A stretch of DNA of 64,000 nucleotides from positions 1,555,986 to 1,619,985 of the forward strand of contig NZ_LGRA01000021.1 in NCBI RefSeq assembly GCF_003116095.1. The letters run 5' to 3'. The position numbers were made by a program, and so were the translations under genes. How positions within the stretch are numbered: the stretch's first letter is position 1; each line of letters begins with the position of its first letter. The notes beneath the pieces were generated by a model that searched no databases, was not told the origin of the DNA, and worked only from the letters and a program-made list of their open reading frames with translations. Shown in pieces: positions 38,338 to 47,089 of this stretch. This DNA is from Azospirillum sp. TSO35-2. Lineage in GTDB: Bacteria > Pseudomonadota > Alphaproteobacteria > Azospirillales > Azospirillaceae.

Positions 38338-41241
38338 TCAATGCGCCTCTTCCCAATTGTCGCCGATCCCCGCCTCGGCCACCAGCGGCACGCCCAGGTG
38401 GGCCGCGCCCTCCATCACCCCACGCACGATCTTCGCAGCCTCTTCCGCCTCCGCTTCCGGCACCTCGAACAGCAGTTCGTCGTGCACTTGCAGCAGCATG
38501 CGGGCGTTGCTGCCGGCGGCGGCCAGGGCGGCGGGCATGCGGTTCATCGCGCGCTTCATGATGTCGGCCGCCGTCCCCTGGATCGGGGCGTTGATGGCCT
38601 GACGCTCGGCGAAGGCGCGGCGGGCGGCGTTCTTGTCCTGGATGCCGGGCATGTAGCAGCGGCGGCCGAACAGGGTCACGACATGGCCGTGCTGCCGGGC
38701 GAAGGCCTTGGTCGCCTCCATCCACACCTTCAGCTCGTGGAAGCGCTCCAGATAGGCCTTGATGAAGGTGTTGGCCTCGCCGGGGGTGATGCCGAGCTGG
38801 CGGCTGAGGCCGAAGCCGGAGATGCCGTAGATGATGCCGAAGTTGATCGCCTTGGCCTTGCGGCGGATGTCGGACGTCATCTGGTCGAGCGGGATGCCGA
38901 ACACCTGGGCGGCGGTGGCGGCGTGAATGTCCAGACCGTCGCGGAAGGCATCCTTCAGCGCCTGGATGTTCGCCATCTCCGCCACCAGACGCAGCTCGAT
39001 CTGTGAATAGTCGACGCTCAGCAGCTTGCAGCCGGGGGAGGCGACGAAGGCGCGGCGGATCTTCTTGCCCTCCTCCGTCCGCACCGGGATGTTCTGCAGG
39101 TTGGGGTCGGTCGAGGACAGGCGGCCGGTGTTGGTCGCCGCCAGGGCGAAGGCGGTGTGGACGCGGCCGGTGACCGGGGAGATCTTCTCCTGCAGGGCGT
39201 CGGTGTAGGTGCTCTTCAGCTTGGCAAGCTGGCGCCAGTCCAGCACGCGCTGGGCGATGGTGTGGCCCTGCTCCGCCAACTCCTCCAGCACGCTGCTGTC
39301 GGTGGAATAGGCGCCGGTCTTGCCCTTCTTGCCGGTGCCGAGCTTCAGCCCGTCGAACAGGATCTCGCCGAGCTGCTTGGGCGAGCCGATGTTGAAGCTC
39401 TGGCCGGCCAGCGCGTGGACATCCTTCTCGATCTCGACGAGGCGGACCGAGAGATCCTGCGACAGGCGGGCCAGCGCGCCCTGGTCGATGCGCACGCCGG
39501 CGCGCTCCATGTCGGCCACCACCGGGACCAGCGGGCGGTCGAGCGTCTCATAGACGGTGACCATGCGCTCGTCGACCAGCCGGGGCTTCAGCAGGGTCCA
39601 CAGCCGCAGGGTGATGTCGGCGTCCTCCGCCGCGTAGGCCAGCGCCTTGTCCAGTGGCACGCGGTCGAAGGTGATCTGGTTCTTGCCGGTGCCGCAGACC
39701 TCCTTGAAGGGGATCGGGGTGTAGGCGAGGTGCAGTTCGGCCAGCTCGTCCATGCCGTGGCCGTGCGCCCCGCCCTCCAGCACGTAGGAAATCAGCATGC
39801 TGTCGTCGATCGGCGCCACCTGGACGCCGTTGCGGGCGAAGAGCTGGTGGTCGAACTTGAAGTTGTGGCCGATCTTCAGGACCGCCGGGTCCTCCAGCAC
39901 GTCCTTCAGGATCGCCATCGCCTCGGCGGTCGGGATCTGCACCGGCGGCGGCGGGGCGTCGAAGTCGAGCTGGCCGGCGGCGGTGGCGGCCGTGCCATGG
40001 GCGAGCGGGATGTAGCAGGCCAGCCCCGGCGCGGTCGACAGCGACACGCCGACCAGCGTCGCGGTGGCCGGGGTCAGGCTGTCGGTCTCGGTGTCCACCG
40101 CCAGCACGCCGGTCTCGCGGGCGCGGTCGACCCAGGCGCGCAGCGCATCGGCGTCCTGCACCAGTTCGTAACGGACCTCCGGCACGTTCAGCACCGCCTT
40201 GCGGGCTGGGCGCGCCTCCGCCGGGGCCTCGGCCGTCGCCGGGGTGGCGGACGCCGTGGGAGTCGCGGTGGCGGCCCCGGAAACGGAGGATGCGGCGGCG
40301 CCATCGGCGATGCGACCGTCCTTCTGCATCTCCATCTCGACGCGCGAGACGATGGTGCGGAAGCCCTGCGCCTTCAGGAAGTCGATCAGCTTCTGGTGGT
40401 CGGGCTCGCGGACCCGCAGTTCCTCCAGCGGCTTGGGCGGCGGGGCGTGGTCATCGAGCAGGACGAGGCGGCGGGAAACGCGGGCCTGGTCGGCGAACTC
40501 GATCAGCTTCTGGCGGCGGGCCGGCTGCTTGATCTTCTCCGCGTTGGCCAGGAGCGATTCCAGGTCGCCGTACTCGGTGATCAACTGGGCGGCGGTCTTG
40601 ATGCCGATGCCCGGCACGCCCGGCACATTGTCGACGCTGTCGCCGGCCAGCGCCTGGACGTCGACCACCTTGTCCGGCGCGACGCCGAACTTCTCGAACA
40701 CCTCGTCGGGGCCGATGGTCTTGTTCTTCATCGGGTCGAACATGCCGATGCCGGGGCCGACCAGCTGCATCAGATCCTTGTCCGACGACACGATGGTGAC
40801 GGGCCGGCCGGCGTCGCGGGCCAGACGGGCGTAGGTGGCGATCAGGTCGTCGGCCTCGTAGCCCTCCAGTTCCAGGCAGGGCAGGCAGAACGCCTCCGTC
40901 GCCTCGCGGATCAGGGCGAACTGCGGCTTCAGCTCCTCCGGCGGCTCGGGGCGGTGGGCCTTGTAATCGGGGTAGAACTCGTTGCGGAAGTTCAGGCGCT
41001 TGCTGTCGAACACCACCGCGACCGCCTCCGCCTTGATGTCGGCCAGCAGCTTCAGCAGCATGTTGGAAAAGCCGAGCACCGCGTTGACCGGCGTGCCGTC
41101 CGGCCGCGTCAGCATCGGCAGCGCGTGGAAGGCGCGGAAGATGAAGCCGGAGCCGTCGACCAGATACAGGCCGCTGCGGTCGCCGGTGGGATCGACCGTG
41201 GCGGATTGGGCCGTGGTGAGGTCAGCGCTGGCGTCGGTCAT
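38338..41241 (-). CDS. polA: DNA polymerase I
   Basis: The 967-residue protein has the 5'-3' nuclease domain (YLVDGSGFIFRAFHALP, VFDSKRLNFRNEFYPDYKAHR), the 3'-5' exonuclease with its DxE (LAVDTETDSLTP), and the polymerase: motif A SVDYSQIELRLVAEM, motif B RRKAKAINFGIIYGISGFGL, motif C LLQVHDELLFEV. All three activities look intact. A Pro/Ala-rich stretch around residues 325-360 separates the first two domains. The ATG at 41241 has only a weak ribosome site; an in-frame start 12 codons upstream exists. Confidence 0.97.
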   Translation of the reverse strand: MTDASADLTTAQSATVDPTGDRSGLYLVDGSGFIFRAFHALPMLTRPDGTPVNAVLGFSNMLLKLLADIKAEAVAVVFDSKRLNFRNEFYPDYKAHRPEPPEELKPQFALIREATEAFCLPCLELEGYEADDLIATYARLARDAGRPVTIVSSDKDLMQLVGPGIGMFDPMKNKTIGPDEVFEKFGVAPDKVVDVQALAGDSVDNVPGVPGIGIKTAAQLITEYGDLESLLANAEKIKQPARRQKLIEFADQARVSRRLVLLDDHAPPPKPLEELRVREPDHQKLIDFLKAQGFRTIVSRVEMEMQKDGRIADGAAASSVSGAATATPTASATPATAEAPAEARPARKAVLNVPEVRYELVQDADALRAWVDRARETGVLAVDTETDSLTPATATLVGVSLSTAPGLACYIPLAHGTAATAAGQLDFDAPPPPVQIPTAEAMAILKDVLEDPAVLKIGHNFKFDHQLFARNGVQVAPIDDSMLISYVLEGGAHGHGMDELAELHLAYTPIPFKEVCGTGKNQITFDRVPLDKALAYAAEDADITLRLWTLLKPRLVDERMVTVYETLDRPLVPVVADMERAGVRIDQGALARLSQDLSVRLVEIEKDVHALAGQSFNIGSPKQLGEILFDGLKLGTGKKGKTGAYSTDSSVLEELAEQGHTIAQRVLDWRQLAKLKSTYTDALQEKISPVTGRVHTAFALAATNTGRLSSTDPNLQNIPVRTEEGKKIRRAFVASPGCKLLSVDYSQIELRLVAEMANIQALKDAFRDGLDIHAATAAQVFGIPLDQMTSDIRRKAKAINFGIIYGISGFGLSRQLGITPGEANTFIKAYLERFHELKVWMEATKAFARQHGHVVTLFGRRCYMPGIQDKNAARRAFAERQAINAPIQGTAADIMKRAMNRMPAALAAAGSNARMLLQVHDELLFEVPEAEAEEAAKIVRGVMEGAAHLGVPLVAEAGIGDNWEEAH

Positions 41242-41352
41242 GGTGCTCTCGTGTCCCTTCCTTGCGGGCGCTACCATCGCCGAAGGAGGGCCGGGAGTCG
41301 AGAGGGCAGACCCGCCATCATGGCCCGGAACCGCAGCCCCGGCCGGGGTGCC

Positions 41353-42108
41353 TCAACCGGCGGCGCCATCCTCCACCGCGCTGCTGACGACGGTGCCGAC
41401 GAAGGCGTAGCCGACGCCGTGCACCGCCTGCACCGGCAGGGCGCAGCCGCTGCGCTCCTCCACCTTGATGCGCAGGCGGCGGACCAGCGAATCGATGGAG
41501 CGGCTGTAGGGGTCCCAATCGCGGCCGGTCAGGGCCACCGAGATGTCCTGGCGGCTGACCGGCTCGCCGGGGGCGGTGACCAGCAGCGACAGGAACTTGT
41601 ACTCGGTCGCGGTCAGCGGCACGGCGGACCCGGTCGGCGGCTGGATGCGCCATTCGATGTCGTCGAACACCCAGGACTTGCGCGACTCCGCGCCCCCGGG
41701 CGCCGCGCCGGACGCGGTCTCCGCCGGGGCCGGGGTGGCGGCCGCCTTCTGCATCCGGCGCAGCAGCGCCTTGATCTGCGCCTCCACCTCGCGGAAATCG
41801 ACCGGCTTGACCAGATAGACGTCGGCGCCCAGCTCCAGCCCGATCACCCGGTCGATCAGCCCCGACCGCGCCGTCAGCATGATGATCGCGGCGGACGACG
41901 AGGCGCGGATCCGCCGGGCGACGGAGAACCCGTCCTCATCCGGCAAGTTGATGTCCAGCACGATCACATCGGCCGGGCCATCCTCCAGCAGCCGATCCAA
42001 TTCCGAACCGCGCGAGGCCCCCCGGACATCGAAGGCGCAACGGTCCAGATATTCGACGAGATCATCGCGCAGGTCGGTTTCGTCTTCGACCACTATGATG
42101 CTGGCCAC
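41353..42108 (-). CDS. OmpR-type response regulator, orphan
   Basis: The 251-residue protein has a receiver with acidic pocket VVEDETD, phosphoacceptor D52 in IVLDINLPDEDGF and the lysine in YLVKPVDF. After a 35-residue Ala/Pro-rich linker, a winged-helix DNA-binding domain follows (TATEYKFLSLLVTAPGEPVS, RSIDSLVRRLRIKVEE, VHGVGYAF). No histidine kinase is adjacent; the nearest is the soluble kinase of the Sia operon at 46178-47089, which itself lacks a regulator. Confidence 0.9.
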   Translation of the reverse strand: MASIIVVEDETDLRDDLVEYLDRCAFDVRGASRGSELDRLLEDGPADVIVLDINLPDEDGFSVARRIRASSSAAIIMLTARSGLIDRVIGLELGADVYLVKPVDFREVEAQIKALLRRMQKAAATPAPAETASGAAPGGAESRKSWVFDDIEWRIQPPTGSAVPLTATEYKFLSLLVTAPGEPVSRQDISVALTGRDWDPYSRSIDSLVRRLRIKVEERSGCALPVQAVHGVGYAFVGTVVSSAVEDGAAG

Positions 42109-42230
42109 GACGCCTTACGCCCCCCGTTCACAGTCGTACAGGTTCAGACTCATACACCGGTATACTAAACGCCCCAACGGGTTACGCCAACCGAATCCAG
42201 CCGGCCTGTCGCAATCCGCATCCCGACCGG

Positions 42231-43085
42231 CTACCGGTTCGACAGGTACCGGTCACCGACCGTTGCGGCGTAGCGCGCCACCGCGGCGCGGTCGATCGCG
42301 TCGACCCGGCCGCTGGCCTTCAGTTCGGCGAAGCAGCGGTCGAACTCGGCGCGCAGGCCATGGTCGCGGAACACCATGCTGTAGGGGGTCGGCGGGAAGA
42401 TGGCGGTGAACACCACCTCCTGCCCGGCGTCGAAGGGCAGCCCGGCACCGGCCTTGCCCTTCTCCATCAATTGACGGTTGTACTCGGCGAAGATCAGGCC
42501 GTCGGCCAGCACCGCGTCCACCCGGCCGGCGAACAGCAGGTTGGAATGGACCATCTGGTCGGCCCGCTCGCGGAAATCGCCGAAGCTGGGGATCGCGGCG
42601 CGCAGGCCGGGCAGCACGTCGGGGGCGCCGGCGAAGGTGATCACCCGCTTGCCGGCCAGATCGGCCAGCGATCCGACGCGCAGGCCGCTGCTCTTCAGCA
42701 CCGAGGCGCCGTTCTGATACAGGATGTAGGGGACGGAGCGCTCGCCCGGCAGGTCCACCCCAGCGGGAACGGTGCTCACCGCGTCGGCCGGCGCCCCGTC
42801 GCGGAAGTCGGCCCAATGGCGGCCGAACGGCACGACCTTGAACCGCACCTGATGGCCGCAGGCGGCGAAGGCCTCACCGATGATCGACGCCTCGCGCCCG
42901 GTGCCGTCGGACGCCACCATCGGCGGCAGTTCCGGCGCCAGCACCGTCACCGTGCGGGCCGCCGACGGCGCACCGGCGGCGCAGAGAGCCGCCAGCGCGG
43001 CCGCCAGACCGCCGAACACGCGACCGGCGCGCTTTCCCGTCGCCCGCTTCGTCCCGATCCGCTCTGCCCCGATCTGCTCTGCCAT
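42231..43085 (-). CDS. Periplasmic solute-binding protein (SBP_bac_3-like)
   Basis: The 284-residue protein starts with a signal peptide (VFGGLAAALAALCAAGAPSAA, roughly residues 20-40). Core blocks are TVTVLAPELPPMVASDGTGRE and VGSLADLAGKRVITFAG, then LPFDAGQEVVFTAIFPP, as in type II binding proteins of the polar amino-acid class. It could serve as a stand-alone sensor or transport partner: no permease is adjacent. The ATG at 43085 has GAGGGTGGACG before it. It diverges from siaA. Confidence 0.82.
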   Translation of the reverse strand: MAEQIGAERIGTKRATGKRAGRVFGGLAAALAALCAAGAPSAARTVTVLAPELPPMVASDGTGREASIIGEAFAACGHQVRFKVVPFGRHWADFRDGAPADAVSTVPAGVDLPGERSVPYILYQNGASVLKSSGLRVGSLADLAGKRVITFAGAPDVLPGLRAAIPSFGDFRERADQMVHSNLLFAGRVDAVLADGLIFAEYNRQLMEKGKAGAGLPFDAGQEVVFTAIFPPTPYSMVFRDHGLRAEFDRCFAELKASGRVDAIDRAAVARYAATVGDRYLSNR

Positions 43086-43484
43086 CGTCCACCCTCGCCT
43101 GCGCCGCAAGACCGGCCCGCCGCACCGCCCCCTGCCGCGGTACGCCGGAAGGGTAGCATGGGGGACGCAGACCCCGTCCACGGAAAAGCGGCCGTCCCGA
43201 AGCAACTCCCGAAGTCCCGGCAGCCCTGGACTGTTACAGTTCGTCGCATTTTGCCGTCGTTTGTTGCAGCCGGTTGCCGGTTGCGGCCATTTTGTTGGCG
43301 TTCCTACAATCAAGACGTCCTTTGCCGCATGTTCTTTCAGGACTGATTAACACCATCGTGCTAAGAATGAGTCCGCCCGCCTCCGGCATCGCGCCACGAT
43401 GACTGACGGTGCGCCGCACGCCAGAGTGGCTTTACTGATGAGCTTGGGCATACCGGGGATCATGCCGACCGGATCGGCGACGTC
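43086..43484. other. Divergent gap between binding protein and siaA
   Basis: In this 399-base gap a weak promoter candidate for siaA, TTGCCG (43322-43327), 17 bases, GATTAA (43345-43350), and a repeated CCGGTTG near 43269 are all that stand out. No credible gene or RNA was seen. Confidence 0.3.
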
Positions 43485-45209
43485 ATGAGCGGACAGGCGC
43501 CGGCCGACCGGGCCAGCAGCCGGGTCAGGAGACTGTGGATGACCGTCACGGGATGGGACGACGCCGAATCCTACACGCTTCGCGGCGCGGGCCCCCAGGG
43601 CTCGGGCGGCGCCGACCGTCAGGCCGGCGGCACCTCGCTGCTGACCCGCGTCATCCTGATGATCGTCGGCTGCACGCTGCTGGTCGGCGTCGTCGCGATG
43701 GGCGTGTCCTCCATGCTGGTCGGCCGGCAGCAGCGCGAGGCGCTGACCCACCGCGCCACGCTGGTCGGCACGCTGCAGGCCGCGGCCATGGGGCAGGCGG
43801 TGTGGGAATACGACACCCGCGCGGTGGAGGGGATGTTCCGCGCCCTGCTGGCCGAGGATCCGGCGGTGCGCAGCGTCAAGGTGTGGGCCGCCACCGGTGG
43901 CCGCGCCCCGCAGAGCGAGCCGCTGGCCGCGCTGGAACGTCCGGCCGGCCGGGCGGAGGTGACGGTCGTCGAGCGTCCGGTCAGCATTTCCGACGCCGAG
44001 GGGGAGCGCACGGTGGTCGGCGTGCTGCGCCTGACCTATTCGCTGGAGGAGGCGGAGAGCGCCACCCTGACGGCGCTGGCGCCGATGGCCGGGCTGGTGT
44101 TCTTCTCGCTGCTGGCGGTCATCGGCATGATCAGCATCCTGCTGAACCGGCTGGTGCTGGCGCCGCTGGCGCGGCTGACCCGCTCCGCCCGCGCGATCGC
44201 CGCCGGCGACTACCGGGTCCGTCTGCGCAACAGCCGCGCCGACGAGATCGGCCAGTTGACCGTCGCCTTCAACCACATGGCCGAAACCGTCCACGACTAC
44301 ACCGAACGGCTGGAACAGCGCGTCGCCGAACGGACGGAGGCGTTGCACCACTCCAACGAACAGCTGGCGGTGGTGAACCGGCAGGTGATGGACAGCATCC
44401 AGTACGCCAGCCTGCTGCAATCGGCCATCCTGCCCGACGAACGGGCAATGGCCCGGCGGCTGGCCGGGCTGTGCGTGCTGTGGCGTCCGCGCGACGTGGT
44501 GGGCGGCGACGTCCACATCTTCCGCGAGCTTGATGACGGCTGTTTCCTGATCGGTGTCGCCGACTGCTCCGGCCACGGCGTGCCGGGCGCCTTCATGACG
44601 ATGATGGTCAACGCCGTGCTCGACCATGTGCTGTCGCACACGCCCGACGGCGACCCGGCGGCGATCCTGGGCGGGCTGAACCGCATGGTGCGGACGACCC
44701 TGGCGCGCGGCCGGGAGAATGCGCGCTTCGACAACGGGCTGGACATCGGGCTGTGCCTGGTGCGGCCGGACCGGGGCGACCTGCTGTTCGCCGGCGGGCG
44801 CATCGCGCTGCATCATGTGGACCCCGGCACCGGCGCCGTCGCCGAGGTGAAGGGCGACCCGCAGAGCCTGGGCTACCGCCGGTCCGACACCGGCCATCGC
44901 TTCACCACCCATCGGGTGGAGCTGGCGCCGGGCCGCAGCTTCTACCTGACCACCGACGGCTTCCTCGATCAGGCCGGCGGCCCGCGCGGCTTCGGCTTCG
45001 GCAACCGGCGCTTCCACGCACTGCTGCTGGAGCATGACGGCCTGCCGATGGCGGAGCGCAAGGCCGCCTTCGCCCGCGCGCTGGCCGATCACCAGGGCGA
45101 CCGGCCGCAGCGCGACGACATCACGCTGGTCGGTTTTGTTCCGATTTCCGCGGCGGCTCCGCCCGAGTCCGCCGTATCATCCATGCATCCCACCCACTCG
45201 CAAGGCTAG
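43485..45209 (+). CDS. siaA: SiaA-like membrane PP2C/SpoIIE phosphatase with HAMP
   Basis: The 574-residue protein has two membrane helices (VILMIVGCTLLVGVVAMGVS at about 55-75, and LVFFSLLAVIGMISILLNRL at about 205-225) bracketing a periplasmic sensor, then a HAMP linker, and a SpoIIE/PP2C domain. Metal ligands are visible in VVGGDVHIF, GVADCSGHGVPGAFMTMM, LTTDGFLDQAGG and QRDDITLVGF. In Pseudomonas SiaA dephosphorylates SiaC to switch on the cyclase SiaD. Gene order siaA-siaB-siaC is conserved here, 14 bases before siaB, so the same role is likely. There is no strong ribosome site before the ATG. Confidence 0.88.
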   Translation: MSGQAPADRASSRVRRLWMTVTGWDDAESYTLRGAGPQGSGGADRQAGGTSLLTRVILMIVGCTLLVGVVAMGVSSMLVGRQQREALTHRATLVGTLQAAAMGQAVWEYDTRAVEGMFRALLAEDPAVRSVKVWAATGGRAPQSEPLAALERPAGRAEVTVVERPVSISDAEGERTVVGVLRLTYSLEEAESATLTALAPMAGLVFFSLLAVIGMISILLNRLVLAPLARLTRSARAIAAGDYRVRLRNSRADEIGQLTVAFNHMAETVHDYTERLEQRVAERTEALHHSNEQLAVVNRQVMDSIQYASLLQSAILPDERAMARRLAGLCVLWRPRDVVGGDVHIFRELDDGCFLIGVADCSGHGVPGAFMTMMVNAVLDHVLSHTPDGDPAAILGGLNRMVRTTLARGRENARFDNGLDIGLCLVRPDRGDLLFAGGRIALHHVDPGTGAVAEVKGDPQSLGYRRSDTGHRFTTHRVELAPGRSFYLTTDGFLDQAGGPRGFGFGNRRFHALLLEHDGLPMAERKAAFARALADHQGDRPQRDDITLVGFVPISAAAPPESAVSSMHPTHSQG

Positions 45210-45223
45210 GTCCCAAGGGCACG

Positions 45224-45769
45224 ATGAAAGGCAACGAACTCTTCAACCTGCAAGAACTGCTGTCACGGCAGAAGCTGCTGATCTGCTTCAGCGGCCCGTT
45301 CAGCCACAGCGTCATCGAGGAGCTGGGCAAGGCGGTCCGCAACCATCTGGAAAGCGAACAGATCGAGAAGTCGGCGATCATGGACGTCTTCTCCGTCTAT
45401 GTGGAGCAGGCGCAGAACGTCCGCAACTACACCGCGTCGCGCGAGGCGGCGGGCCGCCCGATCCCGTCCAACAGTGGTATTGTCGTGATCGGCAAGGAGG
45501 ACGACCATTACGTCGTCAGCTCCGGCAATCTGGTGGAGGCGGACGACGTGCCGGGGCTGTCGGCGATGCTGGAGCGGCTGCGCGGCCTGGACAAGGCCGG
45601 GCTGAAGGCGGCCTACAAGGAGCAGTCGCGCAAGCCGCGCGACGCGGGCGCCGGCGGCGCCGGCCTTGGCCTGATCGACATGGCGCGCAAGGCCACCCGG
45701 CCGCTGGAGTATTCGGTGCGCGCGGTGGACGACCGCTATTTCTTCTTCAGCCTTGAAGTCCAGCTGTAA
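45224..45769 (+). CDS. siaB: SiaB-like SiaC kinase
   Basis: The 181-residue soluble protein is a SiaB-family (DUF6272) kinase: LLICFSGPFSHSVIEELGKA, then VFSVYVEQAQNVRNYTASRE, which resembles the N-box of GHKL kinases, and GIVVIGKEDDHYVVSSGN. It ends GLIDMARKATRPLEYSV and YFFFSLEVQL. SiaB phosphorylates a threonine of SiaC. AAGGGCACG precedes the ATG. Confidence 0.88.
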   Translation: MKGNELFNLQELLSRQKLLICFSGPFSHSVIEELGKAVRNHLESEQIEKSAIMDVFSVYVEQAQNVRNYTASREAAGRPIPSNSGIVVIGKEDDHYVVSSGNLVEADDVPGLSAMLERLRGLDKAGLKAAYKEQSRKPRDAGAGGAGLGLIDMARKATRPLEYSVRAVDDRYFFFSLEVQL

Positions 45770-45788
45770 AAAATACGGAACCTGCATA

Positions 45789-46163
45789 ATGGACAGTTTG
45801 CGGATCGAGGGAACCTCCTGCTCGCCCCTGATCGACTTCGATCCGGCGACCGGCATCCTGCGGATCGAGGGGGAATCCTATCCCGAGAACTCCTTCGACT
45901 TCTACGCCCCGGTGTTCACCTGGCTTGAGGATTACCTGAAGGAACCGGCGGCGGCCGTGGTGCTGGACATCGGGCTCAGCTACCTCAACACCAGCAGCAT
46001 CAAATGCATGATCGACGTGCTGGAAATGCTGGACGGCGCCCATCAGAACGGGCAAGCCGTGTCGGTGCGCTGGCATTACGACCGCGACAACGACCGCGCG
46101 CTCGACATGGCGGAGGAGTTCGCGGAGGACGTGTCGCTGCCCTTCGAAATCCTGGCGCATTAG
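45789..46163 (+). CDS. siaC: SiaC-like (DUF1987) switch protein
   Basis: The 124-residue protein holds the family pattern GESYPENSFDFYAPVF and SYLNTSSIKCMIDVLEML, with threonine 68 in LNTSS matching the SiaB-phosphorylated residue known in Pseudomonas SiaC, and the RWHYDRDND block near the end. In the dephosphorylated state SiaC binds the N-terminal helices of SiaD and activates it. The ATG at 45789 follows a weak GGAACC site; an in-frame start 12 codons earlier overlaps siaB but has no conserved residues. Confidence 0.9.
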   Translation: MDSLRIEGTSCSPLIDFDPATGILRIEGESYPENSFDFYAPVFTWLEDYLKEPAAAVVLDIGLSYLNTSSIKCMIDVLEMLDGAHQNGQAVSVRWHYDRDNDRALDMAEEFAEDVSLPFEILAH

Positions 46164-46177
46164 GGACACCCCAACCG

Positions 46178-47089
46178 ATGCGGTCGCAGGAACAGGAGCT
46201 TCGCGAGTGGATGCAGCGGCTGGCCGAAGACCCGGCCAACGCCGACAACCCGCTGCTGCCCGAACTCCAGAAGCTGGCGGACCGGCACGGCAAGCTGCTG
46301 CGCCAGTTCCGCAAGATCGCCAAGATCAGCGACCGTCTGCAGACCGAGACCAAGGAGATGGCGCGGCAGCAGCGCCAGTTCGTCCTGATGGTCAGCCACG
46401 AGTTCCGCACGCCGCTGGCGATCATCGACAGCGCCTCGCAGATGCTGGAGATCGAGCCGAAGCTGCCGGTGTCCGCCATCGGGCGCGTCGCCAAGATCCG
46501 CAACGCGGTGCAGCGGATGCTGCACCTGATCGAACGCTGCCTGACCGACGACCGGCTGGGCACCGTCGCCGCCAAGCCGACCTCCTTCGACCTTGCCGCG
46601 ATGCTGGGCGATCTGGTGTCGGGCCTGCGCGCCGGCACCATGACCCATCGGCTCGACGTCCACGGCTTCGACCGTCCGATTCCCATCCCGGGCGACCGCG
46701 ACCTTCTGGCCGTTGTCTTTTCCAACCTTCTGGAAAACGCTGTCAAATACTCGCCGAACGGGGGAACGATCCGCCTCGACCTCTCCACCGGCGAGGGGCA
46801 GGTCGTGGTGCGGGTGACCGACGACGGGATCGGCGTGAACGCCGCCGACGCCGCGCGGTTGTTCGACAAGTATTACCGCGCCTCGAACGCGGCGGGGACG
46901 ACCGGGGCCGGGCTTGGGCTGCATCTTGCCCGCTGCATCGTGCAGTCGCACGGCGGCGGGATCACGGTGACGAGCGAGCCGGACCGCGGCTCGACCTTCA
47001 CCGTCCGGCTGCCGGCGGTCCTGCAGCCGCCATCCGTGGCGGTGGCGTCACCGCAGACGGCGGACGTGCCGGAGGAGCTGCCGTCATGA
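46178..47089 (+). CDS. Soluble histidine kinase sharing the SiaD N-terminal module
   Basis: The 303-residue protein has no membrane helix. Residues 5-61 form a helical module (LREWMQRLAEDPANAD, then QFRKIAKISDRLQTETKEMA) that closely resembles the first part of the cyclase encoded next. A HisKA domain follows with phosphoacceptor H74 (VSHEFRTPL), then an HATPase_c domain with N-box SNLLENAVKYSPNGG, DDGIGV and GAGLGLHLA. It lies between siaC and the cyclase, an unusual place. Its partner regulator is not in the operon. Stop overlaps the next start by 4 bases. Confidence 0.9.
   Translation: MRSQEQELREWMQRLAEDPANADNPLLPELQKLADRHGKLLRQFRKIAKISDRLQTETKEMARQQRQFVLMVSHEFRTPLAIIDSASQMLEIEPKLPVSAIGRVAKIRNAVQRMLHLIERCLTDDRLGTVAAKPTSFDLAAMLGDLVSGLRAGTMTHRLDVHGFDRPIPIPGDRDLLAVVFSNLLENAVKYSPNGGTIRLDLSTGEGQVVVRVTDDGIGVNAADAARLFDKYYRASNAAGTTGAGLGLHLARCIVQSHGGGITVTSEPDRGSTFTVRLPAVLQPPSVAVASPQTADVPEELPS

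Noticed and set aside
39157-42168. Long rightward frame opposite polA
   Set aside because: Antisense shadow of polA and the response regulator.
43485-45209. SiaA as a sporulation SpoIIE protein or RsbU-type stress regulator
   Set aside because: The siaB-siaC context and absence of an anti-sigma or anti-anti-sigma gene point to the Sia pathway.
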